Below, piece by piece: positions 54,301 through 64,000 of a stretch of 64,000 nt of DNA (positions within the stretch are counted from its first letter, which is position 1; the number at the start of each line of letters is the position of its first letter). A program made the position numbers and the translations under genes. The stretch comes from Bugula neritina (lineage: Eukaryota > Bryozoa > Gymnolaemata > Cheilostomatida > Bugulidae): assembly GCA_964035545.1 (NCBI GenBank), contig OZ037768.1, forward strand, positions 2,283,501 through 2,347,500, given 5' to 3'. The notes below the pieces were generated by a model that had not been told where the DNA came from, did not search any database, and was given only the letters and a program-made list of their open reading frames with translations.

Positions 54301-57300
54301 AGCTCGTGAGAAGATACGTCACAATAAATGATGCCTCGGTGAACGAGACAGTGGGAAAGTCTACTTTTATTTCCCAGGACATTCTGTCAAGTGTGAGTGT
54401 AACAGGCTCCTGGTCTTCTGCTGCCAACATAGACTGTCTTCTGCTGCCTGCATAGACTGTCTTCTGCTGCCTGCATAGACTGTCTTCTGCTGCCTGCATA
54501 GACTGTCTTCTGCTGCCTGCATAGACTGTCTTCTGCTGCCTGCATAGACTGTCCTCTGCTGCCTGCATAGACTGTCTTCTACTGCCAACATTGCATTGTG
54601 TCTTTAGAGCAATGCTTAAAAAAATTTCATTCTAAACAGCATAATGTGTTGTGTAAACATGTAGACATAATATATTGTGCATAAAAGAAAGAGTCGCCAG
54701 TATAGAATTTGAGTCCATTGTAGAAAGAGTTAGTTCAAAGAATAATCATGCATTTTTTATTGAAGCACTTTTTAAAAACATTTTTTTATTGTAGACACTT
54801 CGAGGTGCGGAGTCTTTTCAAGTCTCACCAAATCTCAACTATGCACTCACTCAAATTGACTCAACGACAAACTCTATCTTTACTAATTCCATCTATAAAA
54901 TATATGATCAAACTAAATCCAGGTTAGTCATGATGATTCATAACTTGCTAGTCTAAATTATTGAAAAATGTTATATTTTATAAATCAAATGATAAGTTAT
55001 TTATAACGCAAGCAAAATGTTATTTGCTATCCAACTTCTTTTTACGAATCAACATTTAATAAATGTATCTATTTGTTTATTAAATACTTACATAATTATT
55101 ATGTGTACTGTATAATGTGAGAACTCAAGAATAAGCTTATGCTGCTTTACCCTATCAATTCCGTGATACAGACATAGCCTACAAACAAATAAACTTTAGC
55201 TCTCCAACTATGCTACATGATCTCAGCTATAGTTACAGTAGTAACTCTGGGTCGCTATACATTTCGAATTTATCTGCCCTCTGCTATATTATTTAGAAGT
55301 ATTTACTCTCTTGCAGTGTAATAGATATAGAAGGAGCCTCCACAAAGCTCTTGTATGCCACATGGATTGGAGCAAGCCAAGAGTTGGTAAGTTGAAATAG
55401 TTCCTATATTATGTGCCTATGGATATTGAGTAATTTATAGACTATTATATTACCTATACAACCTTGTTTAGTAATGAATTCTCTATGCAGTAAAAAGGTG
55501 CAGCCGTCGTCTTGAGATATGTTTTACAGCTGCTCTTTAATATATCAGTCATGCAAAAGTTGTAGCAACTAAAAATCATCTATACCTAACTTTGTACCAG
55601 TATAAAATCCTATTTCTAACGGTAAATGATGATATTAATTCAATTATTGCTAATTGACTGATTGCTAAGTTGATAATAAATACTCTTTGTATAGCCTACT
55701 AACAGCATATTACACTCACAGTATATCTGTAGTAGGTTGCTATGAGTATGTTATATATAGACTGAGAACTATTAAAATACATTAAATTTTGTGGATATAG
55801 GTATATATAAAAGATAATAATATATTCTACAAAGAAAGTCCTGAAGCTAATGCTATTTCCGTCACCAGTGATGGCTCAACTTCAATACTCAATGGTATTT
55901 CTAACAGACTATACAAAGGTATTTACTAAAAGTATGATATTTTAAACCTTTGGCTACCTAATAAAGTGCTAATAATTATTATGTATTTTAATAACAAAGT
56001 TAACATTCTTTATTTTATTCAATTTTATGTCTGATTTTTATGATGGGCACTTTTGATCAAAATGATATTATAAATTTATTTAAAAAAACATCAGTTCATT
56101 TAGACTATAGCCAAGTTATTAGTAAGATTATTTCGTTTGTTTAGTGTTTATATTCCCTGACCTTGAAAGTCTAATATGGCCTTCACCATATGGCAGCAAG
56201 TTTGTATATGCAAAGATAGAAGAGTCAGAAGTGATGAGTTACTCAGGATCTCAACTAAATTCAAACACAGTGGAACAGGTATGTTAATCTCCTATCCATA
56301 TGCTACATTTAAATGTAGAATCCATGGCAATGTTTTATTTTGCTTTAATATTATCCTGTTACTATTACTTTGACATTATTTCATTATTACTTCAATGTGT
56401 TTAACATTATTTAACTATTAGTTTATTATAATTTGGCTGTTGAATGCTGCTTCTAGGCTAACTTTTTAATTTACTTCATAACTTTTCCACATCCATATTT
56501 CCGAGATAATTTGAAGCTCATATAATTTGCTAAAATTCAGCTAGTAGATGTGATGATGATGTAATAGTTACTATTTTAGGAGTCGGCTCCCTCTTCATCT
56601 GAAGTGACAGTTCATCTCTTTGATTCTGGAGTCAGTAATCAACTGCAACTTCCCATCACTGCTGGGTAAGCTTAGCAACAGTATAACACACTTGGGTACA
56701 TATGTACTCAGAGATTTGTGACTTTGAATGTATCACCAATGTATAGATAACTCCTAATAAAAAGAAGGCACTATTTACACAGCTACTCATTTTTATTGCA
56801 TATTTTAATCTTGTTATATACAGTCTTTAATTTGATGTGCCACATACAAATTCATATGATTTGGATTGCACTGTATGGTGTATTATGTGATGTGGTTTTC
56901 AAAGTAGCATTCCCTTCTGCAGTCAATACTTGAAAACCCAAATGTTATTTTTTTCTGAAATTATATACAATAACTTTCAGACAAACTGCTTTTTGCAAAT
57001 ATTTTGAGCCAACTTAAATTAACTCTCTAGAAGTATTTTCCATATAATCCTCAACCATTCATCGAATCAAATGTAAAAACACAGCATTGTAATGCTGAGT
57101 ATTTGGCAAAATACTGAGATAATTAATTCTGAATACGCTGTTTATAAAACTAGCATGTTTTATAGATATCTAACATCAGTAAGCTGGATGGATGAAGACA
57201 GAGTAATAGTAGTATGGCTAATGAAAGACCATCAATCTGAAAAGTTTTTCATTTGTAACTGCAAGACTAAACAATGCTCACTGGTTAGTAGCTAAAGATG

Positions 57301-59925
57301 TTTATTCGATGATAAATAACATTACCTTCTATTGGAATTTTATGTTAGAAATCTTAAATGATTTGCATTTTGTTTTGCTTAGAATTTTGAATACAAATCA
57401 TCAAAACTTGGCCTAAGCTGGGTGGGGATGTACGGCGCCCCTGTATACAACCATGAGAGAGAAGAGTACTACACTTTGCTGCCTGATCCAGCCAATGAGA
57501 ATAAGCTTTACAGACACATTGCAGTAATAAAGGTGGGAAAATATTGCCTATATACAGTGTTCAACGTTACTCTATAGTCTATACGATAGCTTAGTGATAT
57601 TTTCTCAGTAATTTGTACCATAATGCGTTGATCTATGCCATAATTCACCATATCATAATAATCTATATCATAATATTATAATAAAATGTACCATTATTTC
57701 TTAATCTATAATATAATACATTAATCTAAGCTATAATATACTAATTTAGTTATCTTAAGCTGCATAAAGTATTCTTTGCTGTTGTGTTTTATATCCAATT
57801 TAATTGTAATGCTCTGTCAAAATGATATCTGGCTAAAATAAATTATAGCTGAGTAAATGTTAGCCTTTGGACCATGGGACCATTACTGGCTATCTTATTT
57901 TATGTGCTAAAAGCCTGTGAACTTGTTTAGGTTGATGAAACACAAAGACAGGAGGCTAGCCAGCCCTTTCTCACCTCCCATCCATGGTCTGATTTGAAGA
58001 TTTTGAAAGTTGATGGTGACAGGCTATACTACTTGAGTACAGGGTTGAACTACACACACCAACATCTCTACAGGTGTGTAGTCTTTAACTCAATAAATTG
58101 AAATAATAGCAAACGGAATAATTGTATCACATGATCTTGGCTCTTGCAGCCTTATATAGTACAATGATTCAATTTCTTGCAAATTTATCATTTCATTAGT
58201 CTAAAGCTGTTAGTTTAAAGCCATCAGAGCTACTTCGTATCAACATGTTTTCTGGCAGGAGCTTTTGTCAAGTTAAATCAAACTTTCTATTTCAAGTTTC
58301 ATTGTACAAAATATGGTTTTATTTTGGCAATAAACCCATAAATCTCTGCACATACCATAATACATATATAATATGGTGTCCGGTAAAAAAGGCACTGGTA
58401 AAATTGGCACAAATAGCAAAGTAGGTAAAAATGGCACATTTTCAATATTAGGGTTTGGGTAGTGGTTCCTGGGTTTAGAATGGGGGGGGGGGGGTTTAAG
58501 GTTTGGGGGTTTATGGTTTGGGAAAATTTAACACCAGTGTGCCATTTTTACCTACTTTTCCATTTGTGCCATTATTACCTCCGTCGTTTTTACTTAAAAT
58601 CATATAATATATATATTATATAATATATATGCAATGTATATATACTATGTTATATACTATATATACATACTATATATATTACAGCGTTAGTCTAGATACA
58701 AAGACTAGCAAGTGCTGGACATGTAAAGATTTAGGACTAGGAAACTACACGTTTGTGGAGGCGGAGTTTAGCTGGAACAACTCTTACATATACTTGTCTA
58801 TTTTGGGTCCGGACATGCCTTCCTACTACGTGGTTGATGTCGCTGACTTGATTAGAGAAAGTAAGCATTTCTCTATTTGTATATCAGACAGAGACACATG
58901 CAGCTTTCCTGTTTATAGTCACGATCCTACAGAGAGCCCTGGGTGTTTGGGAGGAGGTTGCTTCAAGCCATGCTGCTAATATAGCCAAGGACTTCTAAAA
59001 AAAGCACACAAAGAGATAATATGCCGGGAGATTTGTTCTTACATTATTCTACCAACTCAGCTCAACATTCTTGTTAAACCAACACCTTCAACAGATTTCT
59101 GCACTTATCATCTAACTATGTCAGGCGTTGATAACTAATAGCCACAATAAATTTTTTTAGCTACTCCAATATTTTATAATTTAGGAAGTTATCTTGCAAT
59201 GGCTATCATCATAAAAAAGCAAAAAATATATTATGTTTTGGTAGTAGAAACCAATAAACAGCGATTGGCTAACTTCGGAAATATTGGAATAGCTAGAAAT
59301 TAGATTGTGATTCTCTGTTATTAATGCATGATGTAGTTAGCATGCTATTTTTTAATGCATCCTGTATAAATTTGACAAAGCTTATTTTTGCAAATCCTGC
59401 CTGCTTTCACTTTTAGATGTTCACATGTCTGTGCTTAGTGTTTAAACAGGCACTTTTCTGCTTGGTAGAGAGACTAATATTTATCTATTATTGTCATTGT
59501 TTAACAGAAAGCATTTCCTCGTCAGTTCAAGTAGACAAGGAACATTATAAAGCACTGCAGGTGTATTATGAAGGCGTTTACCTGCCAATAACAGAGTATG
59601 TGACCTTCAAACTTGATAACAACATCGGTATGTTCAGCTACTGTAATATGTTAACACAATTTAGTTTAAAAATATTATAAAGTAATACACACAGCATATG
59701 GTGTTGGTAAAAACATTTGTATAATTGTTGACACTTCCTTTATTATGCTGATACTAGTACAATAAAACATAATAATGGATGTGGTTTTTGAATAAGGCTC
59801 AGGTATAGATAGACCTTTTTTATTTCATTACATTTCGTGTATTTCACAGATGCTTCTGTAAAGCTGGTTCTGCCTCCCATCTTCAGACGGGAAAGATCTT
59901 GCCTCTACGAGGTCGTAATAGTCGC
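51350..59925 (+). CDS. DPP6/DPP10-like membrane protein: shared exons (anchor and beta-propeller)
   Basis: Fourteen exons: 51350-51464, 53689-53784, 54247-54392, 54795-54922, 55317-55386, 55801-55918, 56145-56278, 56580-56665, 57166-57283, 57383-57532, 57931-58073, 58685-58860, 59508-59627 and 59850-59925. All phases agree (558 codons plus two bases). The first begins ELVGSEEEEKNWKGIVIAL, then a hydrophobic span ending ILVTP. Vertebrate DPP6 has ELVGSNPPQRNWKGIAIAL with a span ending ILLTP, at the same exon start. The propeller follows: PVFKWV, SPNLNYAL, NNIFYKES, ILNGISNRLY, WVGMYGAPVY, YYLSTGLN, C.TCKDL. The family (S9B) holds DPP4 and the enzymatically dead DPP6/10, which bind Kv4 potassium channels. 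The Glu-Glu pair after the NG.S..LY motif, needed for substrate N-terminus binding in DPP4, is replaced here (LYKVF). The coding frame enters the hydrolase domain (LPPIFRRERSCLYEVVIVA) and stops at a GTAAGT donor; the remainder is not seen. Confidence 0.9.
54406..54592 (+). repeat. 23 bp tandem repeat just inside a DPP-like intron
   Basis: Eight copies of CTTCTGCTGCCTGCATAGAC plus TGT, beginning 13 bases after the donor of the exon ending at 54392. The minus-strand ORFs of AAEDSLCRQQ repeats are artefacts of it. Confidence 0.93.
58382..58582. mobile_element. Fold-back (MITE-like) element with G-rich core
   Basis: Left arm 58393-58438 (GGCACAAATAGCAAAGTAGG then TAAAAATGGCACA) is matched by an inverted right arm 58538-58582 with a few mismatches. 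Between them is a core of GGGTTTGG-type repeats and a 13-base G run. It sits in a DPP-like intron. No coding capacity. Could be a small non-autonomous transposon or a locally arisen inverted repeat. Confidence 0.6.
59819..59824 (-). terminator. FKBP gene polyadenylation signal (candidate)
   Basis: AATAAA on the minus strand about 240 bases past the FKBP stop. If used, the FKBP 3' UTR is antisense to the last visible DPP-like exon (59850-59925). Confidence 0.45.
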
Positions 59926-60066
59926 GTAAGTTGAGTATTTTCATTTAGCTGGTAAAATCAGGTTATAGGGTGCAGTAGATAAATAATACAGCTTTGCTAT
60001 AACAACAGCTTTATGTCACATAACATGGGGGTCACCTTATCCCCCCTCCCCCAATACATCAGACGA

Positions 60067-63000
60067 TCACAACTCATCGTGTGCTGCCGTGTTGTAGCCA
60101 TAAAACTCATTCCTGCTGACCCAGTTGTTCTTATCTACGTCTTTTCCTGTAAAGTACTTAGCTTTGTAATTTTCTAGCATCTCCTCATTTTCTGCCAGAT
60201 CTGCAAACTGCAGGAAAGCAAGAATATAATTTTATTCTATTTATTATATAATATGTATAATATATAATATAATAACATTACCGCAGCTGTAAAATTAGCA
60301 TATATCTATATATATGTATGTGTATAACCACGATATACATCATGTTAAGTATATAAAATAGCCACCAAACCATCAATTTGCCAGGTAAGGAAAAACTAGC
60401 ATAAAGATATTGCTCTTGCATGTTTTACTGTCTAAAATACAAACTCCTTGTTTAACACAACACCCGCTCTACAAAGAACTGAAGTATGTATTGACTTAAA
60501 TGTGTACCTCAGGATTTGATTTCAACCACTGCTCCACCTCTTCCATGCTGAGATACTTGTCACCATTAGCATCTATAACTTTGAATACGTCTTGCTTCTG
60601 CACGTCCACTAGTTCAACGTCCAGAGTTAATCTGGTGTGCTGGGGAATCCCCGCTGTAACAATAGATACATGTTGGAGCATTGGGTGTCGATAAGTTTAG
60701 GCTATATATTCAGATATATTCTGTGGTTCCAGCTGTATTATTAACAGACTTCAGTTTTACTCACTGTATTTAGCAAAAGCTTATTGTAAAAACTTATATA
60801 TTTTGCAATATAGTAAGAGAGATCAATGGTATCGTGAAGATATCGTTTAGTCTTTCATAATTCATCATTAGACAGTTTTCTTTCTTGCATCACAAGATTT
60901 ATTGTTTGACTTGTAGAGTATATTAGAGCACTTTTAGAATCTTTCACAAAATACCAGGTTGTCAGAGGCCTTTTAAGGAGTATACTAAAAACCCCTTTGT
61001 GATAACACCCCCTCCCCATATACAAAGTTGTTGAGGTCATCGTTTGAGCCCTTAACCAATGGCGTTAGTCACTAGAGAGGAAAAATTAATTCATTATACC
61101 CACAATGGCATTGTCCTTAAACTCTGTCATAGTTGACCTAGAAACGATTAGGCACACAACCTGCTATATATTTTCCAATCCAGCGATGACTCTCTAACCT
61201 AGAGATAGCTTAGGTTTATGCTAAAACCATCATTAATATTTTTCCAAGCCACCACCTTATCTGCAGTCATGCTACAGTTGGTCCTCACATGCTCCTAACT
61301 AGTCGCATAAATAAACTTTACAAGAGCTATAATCAGTGTCACTACAAACAACACACTTTAGCTTTACCTCCATTGATGTCCGCAACAGCTAGTTCAGGGG
61401 GTATTCTTAACCGTCTCCTTTCACCAATGCACATTCCAATGACCCCTTCAGTTAGTCCATACAGCACATCCTCTCCTCCAACATACACAGTGGTTTCATT
61501 GTCTCTAGTTGATTAAACACTTTGAATTACAATCAGCAGCCAGTAGGATAATAGAAAGTAGATCCAATTAAAATATAGACTGAGAACAACTAACTATACC
61601 ATCCAATAAAAACAATGCCACTATATCTTACAAAAAACAACAATTTAAAAACTTGAATTTTTATTTACTTGCAATAAAATAAAAATTAAATACCACAAAA
61701 ATCAGAAAAACTGTTAATGGAGTATATAGTTGTCTTATATAAAATAGCAAATGGACATATTTACCCGCTACTAAACTCTAGTTTAGACTCCGTGAAACCG
61801 TTATAAAGAATGGATATTGTGTCGTAAAAATACACAGCTTCTTCACTGCTACACTCTGGACCATCTACCTTGTACCAGCGAAGCTTGCCTCTCACTATTT
61901 CAACTAGCTCAGCCTCAAACACTATTGTTGTGTGTGGAGGGATTATATCTCCTAGCAAATAGTGTACAACATTCAGTGTTCAATGAGTGCAAAGATATGC
62001 CAAATATATGCACTTCCTATTGGTTAGCATTAATGATGACATCATCAGTTTTAGAGCTTTTTTGACAAAACTGTAAGTTTAGTTAAACTTTTAAAGTCAA
62101 AATATGGCTCAAAGGCCCTCCTTCATGGCAATACCCCCTAACCCGACTCGTCCGATGAATGGACTATCTCCCAATAGACAGGACCCGCTACAAGTTAACA
62201 ACATAATGGCACCATGGAGAGTGAACATGCCACCTAGTCTCCAGTCACCTTACCCTGTTCCACACTACATCAACGAAATCACAATGGGACTTCGGTCAGC
62301 CGTCCCCGCCCCATATGGAAACGGTTTTGGTGCTAGTGAGTTCTCTTACCATTTGAATAAAAACTATTCGTCCTGAACTGTTTTGTGATCTTTTATAAAG
62401 AAGTTTAATTGATGAGTAAAGATTGAGTACTAGAAGTCATGGCCTGTATTTTAGGTTACCCGTCCCCTGTCTACCCTGTTGGATGTGGCATTAGCCCCGA
62501 TGCCAATCTGTGGTTTCAGAGAAGACAAGAAGGCTGGCCGTGTAACTGGCCCCTAACACAAGTTGCCCCATCAAACTTAGGCTACCCTATAGAGCCAGGG
62601 TCTATGCCTCTACCGCAAGTGAGGGTAACTCCACAGATACCACTTCCACCACAAAGGACTGGCTACACGTCGCTACCCCAGTTATTGGGACTGGACTAGA
62701 ACATACATACATCAACTTAGAACTTAAATACATTGAGGGCCTTCTTCTTTAACAAAGTTCTATAGTAATTCTTAGGGTTTGGGGTTTGGGGTTTGGAGAG
62801 AAATATGCAGTGTATCACATTTATTGGCCTACTGAGAATTTTTATGGCTTGTGCATGATGATCATACTGAGTTATTCAACAAAATGAATTTAATTTTCTT
62901 CAATATAATACATCTATGCAAAACTGTGTTGCTTATTCTAGTTGGCCATTTTAGCCTACGAGTTGTATCTACAATAAAGAGCAGCAAAAAGTTTATTTAC

Positions 63001-63983
63001 CATAGCCACCATCTCCATATGCCAATATGGGTGGTACTGTAAGTCGTCTCCTCTCCCCCTCACACATGTTCATTAGTCCCATGTCTACTCCTTTGATCAC
63101 TTGTCTTTCTCCAAGAGTGAAGTCGTAAGTTTGATCACGGTCATAACTGGGAGAGGATAACATTTGTACTTTATGATATTTAGTTGGGTTTTACTACACG
63201 AAGTGGTAGTTTAGTTACATAATCAGAGGTCTTGTCTTATTTGAAAGCAAAGAGCCTTCCCTCCACCCGCAATTGCTGTATGATGAGTATTCAAAACACA
63301 ACTATATAACACTAGCTGAGCTTTTGCATTAAAGGACACCTTATACCTGCTCCCTTTGAGTTTAAACATAATAGCTACAAATTTTACACAAAAGTTATAT
63401 CAGCTTTTGATGAAAAAACAGACTTTGTAAATAAAATGCTTAAAATCCTCAAAACAATCATTCCGTTACCTGCTGTCAAATGGTGATCCGTCTAAGAAGG
63501 TTCCGTTGTAATGTTCTCTAATAAAATCTCCAGCTGCAGATCTTCTCGTACAGTTCTCAGGCATGTGCAGCAGTTCCATCTTATATCCAGAAGACTCGAC
63601 ATCTGCCAACTCCACCTCAAATATCAGAGTGGATCCTGGTGGGATGCTACCTATCGGTTAATAGTATTGGACAGTTTCATTTGATGCTATCCATCTTGCA
63701 AAGTTACATCTAATGCTACTGTCGGTTGATGCTATTGGCCGGTTATAGCTATCACATGTTACAAAGCAAAGCAGAAATATGTAGCTTATAATATACTTTA
63801 AAACCCAGCTAAAATAATATTATATAACAGACATTACCTACTGCACTATCTCCATAGCCCAGCTCTGGTGGAATAGTGATTTTTCTTTTTTCTCCTTTGC
63901 ACATTCCTTTCATGCCCATGTCCATTCCTCGAATCACTTCACCCACTCCCAGGTGAAAGTTATAGGTGTCTCCTCTATCATAA
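60067..63983 (-). CDS. ER-resident multi-domain FKBP-type prolyl isomerase (FKBP9/FKBP10-like), C-terminal part
   Basis: Seven exons on the minus strand: 63838-63983, 63470-63650, 63001-63146, 61765-61951, 61368-61504, 60508-60653 and 60067-60207, in phase, 360 residues; the N-terminal exons lie beyond the window. They encode the second half of one FKBP domain (VIRGMDMGMKGMCKGEKRK, IPPELGYGD), a complete FKBP domain (REHYNGTFLDGSPFDSSYDR, GVDMGLMNMCEGERRRLTVPP..AYGD), a third, diverged one (VIGMCIGERRRLRIPPELA), then two EF-hand loops (DANGDKYLSMEE and DVDKNNWVSRNE) and the ER-retrieval end HDEL. This matches FKBP9/FKBP10, which fold collagen-type and other secretory proteins in the ER lumen. 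Each FKBP domain is split over two exons at the same place. FKBP9 versus FKBP10 cannot be decided. Confidence 0.92.
62104..62699 (+). CDS. Unknown proline-rich protein, nested antisense in an FKBP intron
   Basis: Two exons, 62104-62335 and 62455-62699, phase 1, donor GTGAGT, acceptor TGTATTTTAG, give 158 residues. Rich in Pro (about one in six), Gly, Asn and Met, with segments such as AQRPSFMAIPPNPTRPMNG, SPYPVPHYINEITMGLRS, ANLWFQRRQEGWPCNWPL and PQIPLPPQRTGYTSLPQLLG. No signal peptide, membrane span or known domain. Both exons are far less AT-rich than the flanks and stop-free in one frame, which argues for a real gene. It lies wholly inside the FKBP intron 61952-63000, on the opposite strand. 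Composition recalls small, poorly conserved sperm or ciliary proteins, but I do not recognise a family, and no function is claimed. Confidence 0.65.
62771..62799. repeat. Short (GGGTTTG)n tract
   Basis: TAGGGTTTGGGGTTTGGGGT: four GGG(G)TTT units, telomere-like in composition and similar to the core of the element at 58382-58582. Confidence 0.8.
62973..62978 (+). terminator. Polyadenylation signal of the nested gene (candidate)
   Basis: AATAAA about 275 bases after the nested gene's stop and just before the next FKBP exon, so the nested transcript could end inside the intron. Confidence 0.5.
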
Positions 63984-64000
63984 CTACAATTGTATATTCT

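Noticed and set aside
54299-54591. Minus-strand ORFs with AAEDSLCRQQ repeats
   Set aside because: Antisense reading of the 23-base intronic array plus a DPP-like exon.

Overview
This window is nuclear DNA from an AT-rich invertebrate animal. The genes are split into many short exons with GT-AG introns, polyadenylation signals are of the AATAAA type, and the products are typical metazoan proteins (RNase P subunit, cap-methyltransferase activator, Golgi zinc transporter, mitochondrial PNPase, ciliary IFT-B subunit, DPP6/10-type membrane protein, ER-resident FKBP). A spiralian such as a mollusc or annelid is plausible, but nothing in the sequence fixes the phylum. Most of the long open frames in the window are simple-sequence or chance ORFs. 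The real genes were found by joining exons by splice phase and comparing them with remembered family sequences, with no database search.

Layout, left to right: (1) 706-1505 (+), the last three exons of RPP30. (2) 4025-5263 (-), a two-exon RAMAC homologue with an unusual arginine/serine tail. (3) 7764-11138 (+), complete ten-exon SLC30A6 (ZnT6). (4) 12130-19983 (-), PNPT1 in 19 coding exons, tail to tail with SLC30A6. (5) 21238-24578 (+), complete seven-exon IFT43, head to head with PNPT1. (6) 26420-59925 (+), a DPP6/DPP10-type gene. Its first 25 kb holds at least six (I count seven candidate) alternative first coding exons, all ending in phase 0. All can join one shared exon at 51350 that begins with ELVGS and carries the membrane anchor; thirteen further exons then encode the beta-propeller. 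The C-terminal alpha/beta-hydrolase half is not found. (7) 60067-63983 (-), the 3' part of an FKBP9/10-type ER prolyl isomerase gene ending in two EF-hands and HDEL. A two-exon proline-rich gene of unknown function lies inside one of its introns on the opposite strand (62104-62699, +).

The most notable points are the multi-promoter DPP6-like locus, which mirrors the vertebrate Kv4-accessory DPP6/DPP10 design; minisatellites that repeatedly begin at or beside splice sites (SLC30A6, PNPT1, IFT43, DPP); the RS tail on RAMAC; the loss of the GXXG loop in the PNPT1 KH domain; and the nested unknown gene. The genes do not form one pathway; they are an ordinary metazoan neighbourhood with convergent, divergent and nested arrangements.
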